From NCBI GenBank assembly GCA_030584005.1, contig CP129486.1, forward strand, positions 499,556 through 563,555: a DNA stretch of 64,000 nucleotides, read 5' to 3'. The notes beneath the pieces are model-generated. The model was not told the DNA's origin. It was given only the letters and a program-made list of their open reading frames with translations, and made no database searches. Position numbers and translations under genes: made by a program. Below, one piece after another: positions 16,731 through 26,339 of the stretch; position 1 is the first letter of the stretch, and the number at the start of each line of letters is the position of its first letter. Source of the DNA: Bdellovibrionota bacterium. Lineage in GTDB: Bacteria; Bdellovibrionota_C; UBA2361; JAFLCA01.

Positions 16731-18929
16731 ATGAATCCGGATACCGTTCAACCAACCACATCGACCCCCCGTTTATCCGACCCCATGACCCGCTATTGGA
16801 TCGTGTATGCGCTCTTTATCGTAATTGGCTTACTTCTGCGCTGGTTGCAGCTGGATGCACGCCCTTACCACCACGACGAGTCACTGCACGGCATGTATGG
16901 CCGATACTTTTATGATTTCCCTGATTTTCATTTCTACCGCTATGACCCGATGCTGCACGGCCCCTTCCTGTATAACCTCCTGCGAGTGGTCTACAGCACC
17001 GTGGGAGACTCGAATTGGGCCGCACGGAGCGTCATCACGCTCTTGGGATCAGTGTTTTTGTTTGTTCCCCTCCTATTCCGCAGCTATTTGAGTCGAACGG
17101 CCTTGCTCGCCATCACCGGGTATGTGGCACTTTCGCCGTCGCTCGTGTACTGGTCTCGATTCCTGAGGGAGGACTTCCCGGTTGTTGCCATGTGGATACT
17201 CATGGCGATTGGTGCTCTGTTGGCAGCACCAAAATTTCGAGCACTCCTCATACTGCCGGCCATATGCCTTCAGATCTCGATGAAGGAGAATGCCTTTGTA
17301 ACTTTCGCTATACTCGCCGGGTACCTCTTCTTCGAGGTGGCCTTTGAAGCCTTCCGCCACACCACCGGTCTTGGCATGTTCCCGCAGTTGCGGCGCATCC
17401 TGAGTTTGGCGTGGAAAACAGTGGCGGCAATCGCAGCCATTGTCTTGCTCTATGAATATGGCCCAAGCGTTCTGGTAGCAGGAGAGATGCCGCCTGCCGT
17501 CATCGCTACCCTCGTTGGTTATACAGTGCTTGGCCTCTTGCTCGTTTTTTTCCTTTGCAGCGCCGCGCTCAGGATTGAGTCCTATTACCGCGTGAGAACT
17601 CTGGCAGCCTCCATCGGGCACAACATTCGAGGACATTGGAAGTATGCGCTGCTTTCTCTGGCTATTGGGATTTTCTGTTATGTCTACCTGCTGAACGCCG
17701 GATTCCGATACTCAGAGGGGGCGTTGGATGCACTTTTCCGTAAGAGTATCGGGTACTGGGTTGAGCACCATAATATGGAGCGCATTCAGGGGCCCTTTAA
17801 CTTCCATATATACGTGCTGGGCTGGTACGAGCTTCCCTTCATGTTGGCATTCTTTGCCCATCTCTATTACTTCTACCGTCACGCCTCAACCGGCATCCGA
17901 AGGACCGGGGCGTTTTTGTTTTTGGCTTCAGTTGTCGGCGCGTGCTTACTCATTCCAGAAACAATTCGTGACCAACAGCCATGGAAGTTTTTCAAGCTCA
18001 AGGACATATATGACTACCTTGGTCTCTGCCTGCTGATTTTTCATCCGCTCCTCGTAACGATTCAGCACCTACTGCGTCACGAAAGAGGATTGGCATTCTT
18101 TGGGTACTTCTTCACGGCAACCTTCTTCACCTACAGCTATCTCGGAGAGAAGGTGCCGTGGCTCACTATGTATCCGCTCATTGCGGGGATCGTATACCTT
18201 GCATTGTTCTTTGACTCTCACTTCAAGCATCATCCTTGGCAGTCATTTGAACGGGTGCCCCTTACGAAGGTGGTCTCGACGGTCGGCTGGGTGCTTGTCC
18301 TGTTGGGGGGCTGGTTCATGGTGGAGGGTAACCCCAAGGAGGAGGACCCATACCACTGGACATTCATTGCCTTCGGAGTTTCGTTTGCGATCCTAGCACT
18401 GGCCGCCCAAGCCCTTTCATGGTGGGGCTCGGTGAACCTTCGGACGATGCTCTTTGTCGCCGTCGCACTTTTTACCGTCCGAGCATCGATTCAAACGAAT
18501 TTTGTGTACGCAGGCCATGCCCGCGAGTACATCAGCCAGGTGCATACGACCCCTGAGTTTCACGCTCTGATCATGGATATGCGGCGTGAGGCGATCACGC
18601 AACATCGCGGCTACGCCCCATCCCTCTTTTGTGATGGTACCTCCACATGGCCGGTCACCTGGTACATGCGAGATATTCCCGAGTACAAGTTCAGCGCCAA
18701 ACCGGAGGAACGGCCCAATTTCAAGTATCTCATTCAAGATTGGGAAGAGCCGGCAAAGAATGTTCCTGAGGGCTTCTCGGTGACACGGGTCAATTTACGC
18801 GGCTGGTGGTTGCCCGATTTCAATCAGATGACCTTGAAGCGATTCCTAAATTACAGCATCAATCACACCCCATGGGGGCCGGTTGGTTACAGCTACGCAC
18901 ATCTATTAGTAAACACAAAGCGACCGTAG
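16731..18929 (+). CDS. Agl23-like (TIGR03663-type) polytopic glycosyltransferase
   Basis: 732 residues from ATG 16731; upstream starts at 16626 and 16650 are possible. About 12 membrane helices after a short soluble N-terminus. The invariant features described for TIGR03663 are present: the DE dipeptide in YHHDESLHG (about 47-54), HGP in DPMLHGPFLYN (about 72-82) and nearby arginines. The family resembles dolichyl-phosphate-mannose protein mannosyltransferases (GT-C fold, first loop acidic pair) and occurs mostly in archaea and Chloroflexi with DUF2298 genes. Two DUF2298 genes lie 8-15 kb away here. Role: sugar transfer from a polyprenyl carrier on the outer membrane face, inferred. Confidence 0.85.
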   Translation: MNPDTVQPTTSTPRLSDPMTRYWIVYALFIVIGLLLRWLQLDARPYHHDESLHGMYGRYFYDFPDFHFYRYDPMLHGPFLYNLLRVVYSTVGDSNWAARSVITLLGSVFLFVPLLFRSYLSRTALLAITGYVALSPSLVYWSRFLREDFPVVAMWILMAIGALLAAPKFRALLILPAICLQISMKENAFVTFAILAGYLFFEVAFEAFRHTTGLGMFPQLRRILSLAWKTVAAIAAIVLLYEYGPSVLVAGEMPPAVIATLVGYTVLGLLLVFFLCSAALRIESYYRVRTLAASIGHNIRGHWKYALLSLAIGIFCYVYLLNAGFRYSEGALDALFRKSIGYWVEHHNMERIQGPFNFHIYVLGWYELPFMLAFFAHLYYFYRHASTGIRRTGAFLFLASVVGACLLIPETIRDQQPWKFFKLKDIYDYLGLCLLIFHPLLVTIQHLLRHERGLAFFGYFFTATFFTYSYLGEKVPWLTMYPLIAGIVYLALFFDSHFKHHPWQSFERVPLTKVVSTVGWVLVLLGGWFMVEGNPKEEDPYHWTFIAFGVSFAILALAAQALSWWGSVNLRTMLFVAVALFTVRASIQTNFVYAGHAREYISQVHTTPEFHALIMDMRREAITQHRGYAPSLFCDGTSTWPVTWYMRDIPEYKFSAKPEERPNFKYLIQDWEEPAKNVPEGFSVTRVNLRGWWLPDFNQMTLKRFLNYSINHTPWGPVGYSYAHLLVNTKRP

Positions 18930-18939
18930 CCGCTCTATT

Positions 18940-19019
18940 GCCGCAAGCATGCAGCTTTGCATGCGGCATGATCCATGCCCGAGAAAAGTGTGAAGATTTG
19001 TTGGCCAATGCCTTCACAC
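18940..19019. repeat. Two hairpins between convergent genes
   Basis: GCCGCA at 18940-18945 pairs with TGCGGC at 18962-18967, with inner pairing around GCATGC; then GTGTGAAG at 18988-18995 pairs exactly with CTTCACAC at 19012-19019. No long T-tract follows, but the position between two convergent genes suggests transcription termination or mRNA end protection. A TTTGGAGCG motif at about 19037 resembles part of the dispersed repeats. Confidence 0.55.
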
Positions 19020-19131
19020 AAAAATGGGGTTTGCTTTGGAGCGCCCGTGACAATAGGTCAAGTGCGCCTTACATTGAACGAACTTCCAGCACTCTTTGCC
19101 ACAGCGTGGACTGGTTTCCGTAATTTTCGGG

Positions 19132-21654
19132 CTAAGAGAACCGTATCCTACCGCTCGCATACCCGGAGAGCAGCCGTGCGGGTTGGGCTGGTCGTTTCAC
19201 CAGTACCTTCAATCGGAATCCGCCCTTCATCCTAGAGTCCGGCGCAACGAATCTCCGTACGATTGAGATAGTCGATCCCTCCTCGCCCACGTTGATGAGT
19301 CGTGAGAACACCCTCCTCGCAGCGCCCTTGCCCCCCAAGCGCGGGACCAAAAGAAGGCGGATCCTGATCTGAGTACCATCCGCCAATGAGTTATTCGTGA
19401 TCTGCAATTGAGTTCTAAAAGTTCTTGGCGACAAGGAGCGCGCTCTGAAAGTGCTGAGCGAGAGGGCGGGACCAGGCACCGAGGTCGGCACAGCGGTCGG
19501 CGTCACCTCTGGAACTGTGGTTGGGGCTGCCGTGGCCGTCTGAGTGACCGTAGCGGTGGGGGTTGGCGTATGGGTCGGGGTCGGGGTGGCGGTCACCGCT
19601 AATGCTAAGTGCCTCAGCGGATCGGGGCCAAAGAAGGAAAAGAGTCCTCCTGCATAGAGGTTGCCCGAACCGGCGTGGAGGACGGAGGCATAAAAATCAA
19701 CCCCGGGGTCAAATGAATCTGGCAGTCCGGTTACGGGATCCAAGGCAGCGATCCCGCCTCTATTCTCCCCGCCAATCGTGCTAAAATTTCCCGAAACATA
19801 CACCTTGTCAGCGGCGATACTCACCTCTGCCACATAGGCATTGGGGCTTGGATTCCAGCTCTCAATTGCACCGGTGGAAGCATCGACCGCCGCGAGTCCT
19901 CCCCGGGCGGTAATACCCAGGTTGGAAAAGCTGCCCGATATATAAAGAGTGCCATCTCGCAGGGCCATCGATTCAACTGTACTGTCAGGGTCAGGATCCC
20001 ATGCGCTTGCAACGCCAGTTGCTGCGTCAAGGGCTGCAATGAAATCACGCGATGCTCCGCCGATGCTGCTAAAATCCCCTGCTACGAACAATACATTCGA
20101 ATCGAGCAGCAGATCGTATACGGAGGTACTGTTCGGAGCCGGGTTAAAGCCGCTAATCAGGGAACCATTGGAGAGGTTGAAGGCGGCAAGATTGTTGCGC
20201 CCAGTTCCCTGTACGCTGGTAAAATCTCCCCCTACATACAGCGTCCCGCCCCCTGACGCGAGCGCGCGGCCCTGGGCATTCAGATCCTGCTGCCAGCTTG
20301 TCGCGGCACCGTTACTTAAGGAGATCTCTGCCAAACGAGATCTGTTCTGACCGCCGATTGTGGAGAACTGCCCTGTTACGTACAGGGAAGAACCGACAGC
20401 CTCCACATCCGCTATGTCCCCATCAGGGTTGGGGTCCCATGCCGTTACAGAACCCGTACTCAGGTCTATAGCAGCCAGATTGCGCCGTGCCACTGGGGCA
20501 ATCACATTGAACCCGCCGCCAACAAAGATTCCGTCATTTGTTGCCCGCACCACAGATGCGCTGCTTTCAAGCTGTGCGTTGAGACTCAAAGCAAGTCCTG
20601 TACTCGAATCGATCGCGGCCAAACCACGCCTCGTCTGCCCGCCAATCGTAGTGAAAGCACCTGCCGCATACACTGCGCCCGAGAGGAGTGCCACTGAGCT
20701 TACAGCACCATTGGGGGATGGGTTCCAGGCCGTTGCGGAGTTACTTCCAGTAGTAAGTTCTGCCAATCCAGAGCGGTTCTCCCCGCCAATGGTTGCAAAA
20801 TCACCACCCACAAAAAGTGAACTACCTGAAGCAACAATACTGCGCACAGCCAGATTCGCCCCCGGATTCCAGCTCAACACCGCGCCAGTGTTCAGGTCCA
20901 CTGCCGCAATTTTCAGCCGACCTGCTGCGCCCATGAGGAAGAACTCCCCTCCCAGGTACGCAGCGCCACCGGCGATTTCTATTGCATACACGGCAGCCTC
21001 GGCATTCGGATCCCAGGCGGTGAGTGCATTTCCAGAGCCTGCGTCAAACGCAGCAACATATCGGCGAGTCTGTCCGGCTATGAGAGTGAATGCCCCGCCC
21101 ACGTAGAGCGTGCTTCCATCGACCTCGAGGACATGCACTGCCCCGTCTGGATCAGGGGTCCACGCGCGTAGACTCCCATCTGCGGAGCTGAACGCCGCCA
21201 AATTCTGCCTGGCCACTGAATTCGCTTGAGTGAAACTTCCCCCGACGAATACATCGCTGCCAATCACAGCGATAGACTCTACCGATCCGCTAATGCTGGG
21301 ACTCCAGCTGGTGAGGTCGCCATTCTGGTCCACATGCGCCAGGTTGCTCCTCACCTGGCCATTCACTGCATAGAAGGAGCCCCCAAGGTACCACCCGCCG
21401 CTGCCATCCGAGGCGATGGCGTACACTGTCCCAGTCACCCGCGGCCATTCACTAAGCTGGTTCCCGGAGCTGTCGACTGCTACCCACCCGCCAACAGCTC
21501 TCCCTACCGTCGTGAAAGAACCTCCGATATAGAGGACTCCATTCGCTTCGGCGATCGCCGCCACCGGTCCATTAGCGACCGGGAGCTCAGGTGTTGACCA
21601 GCAAAGGGCCGGTGTCAGTAAAATGAAGGCTAAGGCGAAGAGACTTCGTTTCAT
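19132..21654 (-). CDS. Large secreted repeat protein with Thr/Pro stalk
   Basis: 840 residues. Signal peptide at 1-20 (core LFALAFILLTPALCWS). About 14 repeats of roughly 52 residues follow, each with a LYVGGxFTTIGGxxR-like turn and a later AAxDxxTGxxxxWxP, as in delta-60/PQQ-like beta-propellers. Then comes a Thr/Pro-rich stalk at about 688-727 (TPTPTHTPTPTATVTQ and on) and a C-terminal beta-rich domain of about 110 residues with many Arg/Lys. It is likely an outer-surface or secreted binding protein. It is the last gene of the minus-strand glycosylation operon, and the Thr-rich stalk could be an O-glycosylation site (inference). Confidence 0.82.
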   Translation of the reverse strand: MKRSLFALAFILLTPALCWSTPELPVANGPVAAIAEANGVLYIGGSFTTVGRAVGGWVAVDSSGNQLSEWPRVTGTVYAIASDGSGGWYLGGSFYAVNGQVRSNLAHVDQNGDLTSWSPSISGSVESIAVIGSDVFVGGSFTQANSVARQNLAAFSSADGSLRAWTPDPDGAVHVLEVDGSTLYVGGAFTLIAGQTRRYVAAFDAGSGNALTAWDPNAEAAVYAIEIAGGAAYLGGEFFLMGAAGRLKIAAVDLNTGAVLSWNPGANLAVRSIVASGSSLFVGGDFATIGGENRSGLAELTTGSNSATAWNPSPNGAVSSVALLSGAVYAAGAFTTIGGQTRRGLAAIDSSTGLALSLNAQLESSASVVRATNDGIFVGGGFNVIAPVARRNLAAIDLSTGSVTAWDPNPDGDIADVEAVGSSLYVTGQFSTIGGQNRSRLAEISLSNGAATSWQQDLNAQGRALASGGGTLYVGGDFTSVQGTGRNNLAAFNLSNGSLISGFNPAPNSTSVYDLLLDSNVLFVAGDFSSIGGASRDFIAALDAATGVASAWDPDPDSTVESMALRDGTLYISGSFSNLGITARGGLAAVDASTGAIESWNPSPNAYVAEVSIAADKVYVSGNFSTIGGENRGGIAALDPVTGLPDSFDPGVDFYASVLHAGSGNLYAGGLFSFFGPDPLRHLALAVTATPTPTHTPTPTATVTQTATAAPTTVPEVTPTAVPTSVPGPALSLSTFRARSLSPRTFRTQLQITNNSLADGTQIRIRLLLVPRLGGKGAARRVFSRLINVGEEGSTISIVRRFVAPDSRMKGGFRLKVLVKRPAQPARLLSGYASGRIRFS

Positions 21655-21757
21655 AGGACCTGCGTAAGGGCTTTCCTCTTCAACCCTCCGTGTCGAGGGG
21701 GCACTTACAACGACGGAAGTATCTCATCAAAGACGGGATTCTGACACGATCAGAAAT

Positions 21758-23185
21758 TCACCCCTGCTTCTTGGCATATACAAGCAAAGGCAATCCTACT
21801 GAGGTATACAGCCTTTGCCAGCCTGGATCGGCGTCGACAAGTTCGATCAGTCTCTTGTGGAATTCGCTATGCAGAATCAGGTAGTCGGGCCGATAGAGCG
21901 CCTCAATGTCTCGCACCGGAACGCGGCCTAGCGCAATATCGATATAGCGCTGCCATTCTTCCTTTCCGTAGAGATACAAACGACCATCAATCGCGACGGT
22001 GCTCTCTCCGTACCATGCGTACACGATTGAACCACCCCATTCACGATAATTATACACCCTCACCGGATGGGAGATCCTCTGATGTAAACTCTCCAAGTCC
22101 CGCACAGGAATCCTTGGAGAGATGATGTCGCCCGAATGAAACACCAATGGCACAATAATAAGCAAGCACGAAACAGTGCGTAGGGGGAGCCTAGAGATCA
22201 TCGCACCCGAGTGAGAGAATACGTTCTTTAGGCGAGAGCTCATAATAAGCTCGGCCAACACCGCAGCATTGACGACCCCCCAAAAGAGAGCAAATCGAGC
22301 TGCGTAAAAAGTAGCGAAGAGCAATACAAACCAAGCTGGTGCAAGTCTTGGCACTCTGCGCACGAAGATCCAGACAACTACTGTTATCGATAAGGCGATC
22401 CAAAACCCCCACATTGCGGGAAGAACCGAGGACGTCCATGGCGGCTGCCACTCACTGATCTGCAGTACCGATCGGGCAATCTCTGAATTCTTCGACGAAA
22501 CGCGCCACACCGCGAGCCCATCCGGAGTAAGAACGGATGCCGGGACCGCAATGAGCGCAACCAGGCACCAATCAAGGCAATGCGCCCGCTCGGCCTTGCG
22601 CACCAAACACCACAAAACAAAACCACAGGCGACCGCAAAAAAGAGTCCCACTGAGGGGTGAAGATTCTGCCAGAGCACGGCTACTCCGAAGGTGCACAGC
22701 AGCCAATACTTTGGTCGGCGAATCACCAGCCACAGCAGCACTGCAAAGCACCCAAGCGCCAGTCCCTGCGGGCGCACACTGGTATTCGATGCGATTGCGA
22801 GAAATGAGATCAAGGTGGCAAACATCGCAGGAATAGTGGTGGGGCGTATCCTATCTAAGGATAAAAGAGTCGCAAAAGATAAACCCAGAACTATTGCAAA
22901 GATGCAGCGGACAAGCAGAAATCCGCCGACTTCATGAAGAGCCGCAAAGAGTAATTGACTAAGCCACCCCAGGTTCACAATGGGCATGCCTAAATTGACT
23001 AGAGCAAACGGTTCGACCTGTATCGGGACTCCATTTGCTAACTGCTCCCACCCCAGTGCGATCTGGGTGAATAGATCCGCATCATCAATTGGCCTGAGCT
23101 GGCAGACGAAGATCACCAGAGCGCAGGCCAGGGCCCAGCCGCGCGGAGTGAGGTTCTGCCCTCCATCGGATTCAGCTGCCGTCAT
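21758..23185 (-). CDS. Polytopic membrane protein, GT-C-like
   Basis: 475 residues, about 10 membrane helices, with an early acidic loop pair (PIDDADLFTQIALGWEQL) as in GT-C glycosyltransferases and a C-terminal soluble domain starting VRVYNYREWGGSIVYAW ... VAIDGRLYLYG. The WGG...IDGR pattern recurs in many uncharacterised bacterial membrane proteins of this type. It probably transfers or handles polyprenyl-linked sugars. It lies 47 bases after the GT87 gene and 103 before the propeller-protein gene, in one direction. I would not assign a donor or acceptor. Confidence 0.72.
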   Translation of the reverse strand: MTAAESDGGQNLTPRGWALACALVIFVCQLRPIDDADLFTQIALGWEQLANGVPIQVEPFALVNLGMPIVNLGWLSQLLFAALHEVGGFLLVRCIFAIVLGLSFATLLSLDRIRPTTIPAMFATLISFLAIASNTSVRPQGLALGCFAVLLWLVIRRPKYWLLCTFGVAVLWQNLHPSVGLFFAVACGFVLWCLVRKAERAHCLDWCLVALIAVPASVLTPDGLAVWRVSSKNSEIARSVLQISEWQPPWTSSVLPAMWGFWIALSITVVVWIFVRRVPRLAPAWFVLLFATFYAARFALFWGVVNAAVLAELIMSSRLKNVFSHSGAMISRLPLRTVSCLLIIVPLVFHSGDIISPRIPVRDLESLHQRISHPVRVYNYREWGGSIVYAWYGESTVAIDGRLYLYGKEEWQRYIDIALGRVPVRDIEALYRPDYLILHSEFHKRLIELVDADPGWQRLYTSVGLPLLVYAKKQG

Positions 23186-23232
23186 ATTGAGACCCTGTGA
23201 GTGGCTTCAAAAAGGTATGTATGGAACCACTT

Positions 23233-24405
23233 CTATGCAAATCGTCGTTTTCGAATAAAGTACAGCACCGAGCAGGGCAAGGCTATCGCAATAAGCAGCA
23301 TTGTTGGGATTGGAATTTGCGTGCGATTCCAGGTAAGCAGCCAGGAGAGGCAAATACCGCTGCCCAGCAGCAGGAAGGGTCCCCATGACGACACCCGGAA
23401 AAGCCCGACCAAGAACAGTGCGGCAACCGAAAGGTCGTAAAAGAGTGTTTGAGGCACCAAAAGCGCAATCGACGCGAAAGCGAGGCTGATCCGTTCCTGC
23501 GGATGGGGCTCCCGTCTCCGGCGATACAAGGTGCAGACGAGCCAAAAGGCCATGCATACTGTGGCCACCACGGCGAGAAGACGAACTACCATGAGTGGGG
23601 AGCCTAGACTCGCACCGAATAATGATGTTTGTTGCGCAAGATTCACCGAAAAGTTCAAGGGGGAGAACACACGGAGCGACTCCAGCAACTGCCATGGCCA
23701 CTGCCGCCCTACGACTAAAGCCCCAAGGAGATAGTGTCCGATTCCTACGGCGGCGGCCCAGCCCAGGGCACGGAATGCTCCTACGGCGCACAAGAGCATC
23801 ACCGCGTACAATCCGAGTTGTGGTTTAAAACACCAGAGCCCTGCCGCAATCCCCACCAGGAACTGGCCTCTGCCCCTGTCAGACCGACATAGCCCATGCA
23901 TAATGATTGCGGCCAGAAGGGCTGAAAAGCCGCTGTTTTGGCCCCCCAGCACCCCGTAGAAACATGGCGCAAAGCATAACAGCGCCACGATTGATTCGAG
24001 ACTGAAGCCAAGTCCCCAACTCCGTCTGACCAGGGTGACCGCGGTCACCAGTGCCAGGAGATTCAATACGGTATAGAGCCACTGCGCCACTTTGAGAGGA
24101 AACAGGGTCAGCGGAAGGAGTGCCACCCCTACAGAGGGCGGATATACCGACATGAGGAATCGTCCCTCGAACTGAGGCCACAGTTCGTTTTCTATCTGCT
24201 GTTGAAGCACTGGATTGTACAGAGCAGCACCCTGCCCTCTCTTGATAATCTCGGCCTGCACATAGAGGCCGGGGAAATCACCCCGCCTTAATATGGATTC
24301 GGTTGGCCTCTGGACTGCCAGATCCGCAACCAATGCAATGAGCAATCCTGCTATCACTGCCCAGGTAATGCGCCGAAGTCTCTGTGGAGTAAAGTCGAGA
24401 GGCAT
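23233..24405 (-). CDS. GT87 (DUF2029) family membrane glycosyltransferase
   Basis: 390 residues and about nine to ten membrane helices. The N-terminal loop GDFPGLYVQAEIIKRGQGAALY and the following SVYPPSVGVALLPLTLFP are the pattern of DUF2029/GT87 proteins; mycobacterial members (PimE, and arabinofuranosyltransferase AftC relatives) use polyprenyl-phosphate sugars. GGQNSGF and the KPQLGL loop are also usual in this family. It starts seven bases after the GT9 stop, so it is surely cotranscribed. Donor sugar is unknown. Confidence 0.85.
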   Translation of the reverse strand: MPLDFTPQRLRRITWAVIAGLLIALVADLAVQRPTESILRRGDFPGLYVQAEIIKRGQGAALYNPVLQQQIENELWPQFEGRFLMSVYPPSVGVALLPLTLFPLKVAQWLYTVLNLLALVTAVTLVRRSWGLGFSLESIVALLCFAPCFYGVLGGQNSGFSALLAAIIMHGLCRSDRGRGQFLVGIAAGLWCFKPQLGLYAVMLLCAVGAFRALGWAAAVGIGHYLLGALVVGRQWPWQLLESLRVFSPLNFSVNLAQQTSLFGASLGSPLMVVRLLAVVATVCMAFWLVCTLYRRRREPHPQERISLAFASIALLVPQTLFYDLSVAALFLVGLFRVSSWGPFLLLGSGICLSWLLTWNRTQIPIPTMLLIAIALPCSVLYFIRKRRFA

Positions 24406-24412
24406 AGCAGAG

Positions 24413-25636
24413 TCACGTTTTGATCGGTACTCGAGTAGTTACCCTCTCTGCCACCGCTTGGGCCGATATGCTCCTCACACATACATTGTCCCGGCAGCTG
24501 CTATCACGATGGTTCTCGGCCCAAAGACAGGGACTACAAGCCAGTCCCTGAAAAAAGACCTCAGTCCGTTCGCCCAGCGGTCGATACAGTGCGGGTGTCT
24601 CCGGACCGAAGAATACGAAGTTATGTATCCGGCTCATCGATGCAAAATGTGCCGCTCCACTATCGCTGGTCACGAGCACTCGCGCGAGTGAGAGAAGGGT
24701 AAGCAGTTCTGACAGCGAGTCCGTCCCACCCACGAAGTTCACGAGGCGCTGCGAGGGCACTCGACCCATGATCTGCCTTGCAAACTGCTCGGCAGCAGGG
24801 AGTCCAATAATCAGGATGATGATCTTGGGAAACCGATCCAAGAGGATGCGGGAAAGCTCGGCATAGTTCTCTATGGGCCAGCCTCGTAAGGCTAAAATTC
24901 CCGGATCGGGATTGAGCAGCACCAGGTCCGCGCCCTGACTTGGGGTCACCCCTCGCGCCTTCAATCGCGCATGAATACGTTCAACCTGGGCTGATGTTGG
25001 ATTGAATATGGGGAGAGGGTAGGTCGGGAAATCGCCGAGTTTGACGTAAGGAGGGTCTTCTATTCCCCTCAAGGCTTCTACCATAGCCATAAAATTCTCG
25101 GACATGTGTCGATGATGGTTGAATAAGACTCGATGCGTATGTAGCGTCCCTCGATACAGCCCTTCAGCTCTCCCATTATCGAATCCGACTCTAATCTTGG
25201 CGCCAGAGAGCAGTGCCAGGAACGCCGTGCAGCGGGAAAACAGCTCCAGATCAATTGCGACATCACATCGAACCCGCCACAATGTGCAGCAGAGCTTCAT
25301 TAACGAAAGTGAAAAGCACAACAGATCATCGTCTTTAATGGTAAGCACATGATCTGGAGGCAGAATTCCGAGCAAATCGACACTTTCCCGATTCCGATCG
25401 AAGATGAGAAAGAATAGCTCCACGCCCTGATACTGTTCCCGAAGCCGGCACATGCTGGGGTAGGCAAGCAGTGCGCTGCCCATCTCGCTCAGTTCAATCA
25501 GCAGCACACGACGCGGAGTATGCGCGTTCGTGCGGGACGGGCGCATACATCGAACGAGCCACAGGACCAGCGACACGAGCGCGCACAGCGGCACACCAAT
25601 CCAGTAATCAACTCGCCGCATCGTTGAGAGCTTCAC
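24413..25636 (-). CDS. Family 9 glycosyltransferase (heptosyltransferase-like)
   Basis: 407 residues with GT-B fold. A short N-terminal hydrophobic segment (about 11-29) precedes the catalytic region, which begins RRVLLIELSEMGSALLAYPSM, the GT9 N-terminal motif (usually IxLxxxGDxxxxxP). The C-terminal half has LVLLNPDPG, then LVTSDSGAAHFASM and FFGPETP, all typical of ADP-heptose:LPS transferases. Late cysteines (CSPC, CRDNVC) follow the usual CSPC pattern. The GTG start at 25636 shares one base with the apt stop codon, so translation is coupled. An ATG at 25621 is an alternative start. Membrane anchoring is unusual for GT9. Confidence 0.88.
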   Translation of the reverse strand: MKLSTMRRVDYWIGVPLCALVSLVLWLVRCMRPSRTNAHTPRRVLLIELSEMGSALLAYPSMCRLREQYQGVELFFLIFDRNRESVDLLGILPPDHVLTIKDDDLLCFSLSLMKLCCTLWRVRCDVAIDLELFSRCTAFLALLSGAKIRVGFDNGRAEGLYRGTLHTHRVLFNHHRHMSENFMAMVEALRGIEDPPYVKLGDFPTYPLPIFNPTSAQVERIHARLKARGVTPSQGADLVLLNPDPGILALRGWPIENYAELSRILLDRFPKIIILIIGLPAAEQFARQIMGRVPSQRLVNFVGGTDSLSELLTLLSLARVLVTSDSGAAHFASMSRIHNFVFFGPETPALYRPLGERTEVFFQGLACSPCLWAENHRDSSCRDNVCVRSISAQAVAERVTTRVPIKT

Positions 25637-26205
25637 TAGACCTCTCTTTGTGGTCTGAATTCAGCAAGAGAAATCACCTCATGCCCGCCGAGCTTCGAGC
25701 GCCCATGCAGTTGGGATATCTCGCCTACAAAGGCAATCGCCACTACCTCATGACCGACCCGCTCAAGAAGGTCTGCCGCAGCTTTCGCCGTTCCCCCCGT
25801 TGCGAGAATATCATCAACAAGGATCACCCGACTGCCCTGGGGCGCCGCGTCCTGCGCTATCTCTAAACTATCCGTGCCATACTCAAGCGCGTAGGTAACG
25901 GAGTGTACCGGAGGGGGAAGCTTTCCTTTTTTTCGTACCGGTATGAATGGCACACCAAGCGCAAGTGCCACCGGAGCGGCAAATACGAACCCGCGCGATT
26001 CAATGCCCACTACTGCCGTAACAGTGCGCGAACGAGCCTCCTCCGCCAAGCAGCTCACTACATCTGCAAACAACCCCGGATACCGCGTCATGGTAAAGAG
26101 AACGTTCAGATACTCGACACCGGGCTTGGGAAAATCAGCCGCACGACACATCTTGGAAAGAAGGCTCTTCCTCACGTCTTCTCTGGCAATCATAGGGGTA
26201 CCCAT
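25636..26205 (-). CDS. apt: Adenine phosphoribosyltransferase
   Basis: Purine salvage enzyme making AMP from adenine and PRPP. About 189 residues from ATG 26205; ATG 26193 (MIAREDVRK) or TTG 26250 are alternatives, none with a clear ribosome site. Diagnostic stretches: ADFPKPGVEYLNV near the N-terminus, ESRGFVFAAPVA, RKKGKLPPP and the PRPP-binding VILVDDILATGGTAKAA. It sits at the head of a run of glycosyltransferase genes and is translationally coupled to GT9, an odd partner for a salvage enzyme. Confidence 0.93.
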   Translation of the reverse strand: MGTPMIAREDVRKSLLSKMCRAADFPKPGVEYLNVLFTMTRYPGLFADVVSCLAEEARSRTVTAVVGIESRGFVFAAPVALALGVPFIPVRKKGKLPPPVHSVTYALEYGTDSLEIAQDAAPQGSRVILVDDILATGGTAKAAADLLERVGHEVVAIAFVGEISQLHGRSKLGGHEVISLAEFRPQREV

Positions 26206-26304
26206 GGCAGGTAAGGTAACATGGCTCAGATCGCGGATGATAGCGGTCAAGGGTCCGTTGGGGCCCTATTACCACCCTCAAAATCCCGCTACTCTTGACC
26301 ACTG

Positions 26305-26339
26305 TAGGAATACGCTGAATACGTTCAGTGTATCCCTAG
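26305..26339 (-). repeat. Dispersed CTAGGG-type hairpin, copy 3
   Basis: On the minus strand it reads CTAGGGATACACTGAA, a short CGTA loop, then TTCAGCGTATTCCTA: a stem of about 15 pairs with one mismatch and one G-U. The CTAG includes the TAG stop codon of the Kazal gene, so the hairpin begins at the exact end of that gene. It matches the hairpin at 63167-63199. Confidence 0.75.

Noticed and set aside
20360-21106. 248-codon plus-strand frame
   Set aside because: Antisense of the repeat protein; its periodic composition mirrors the repeats.
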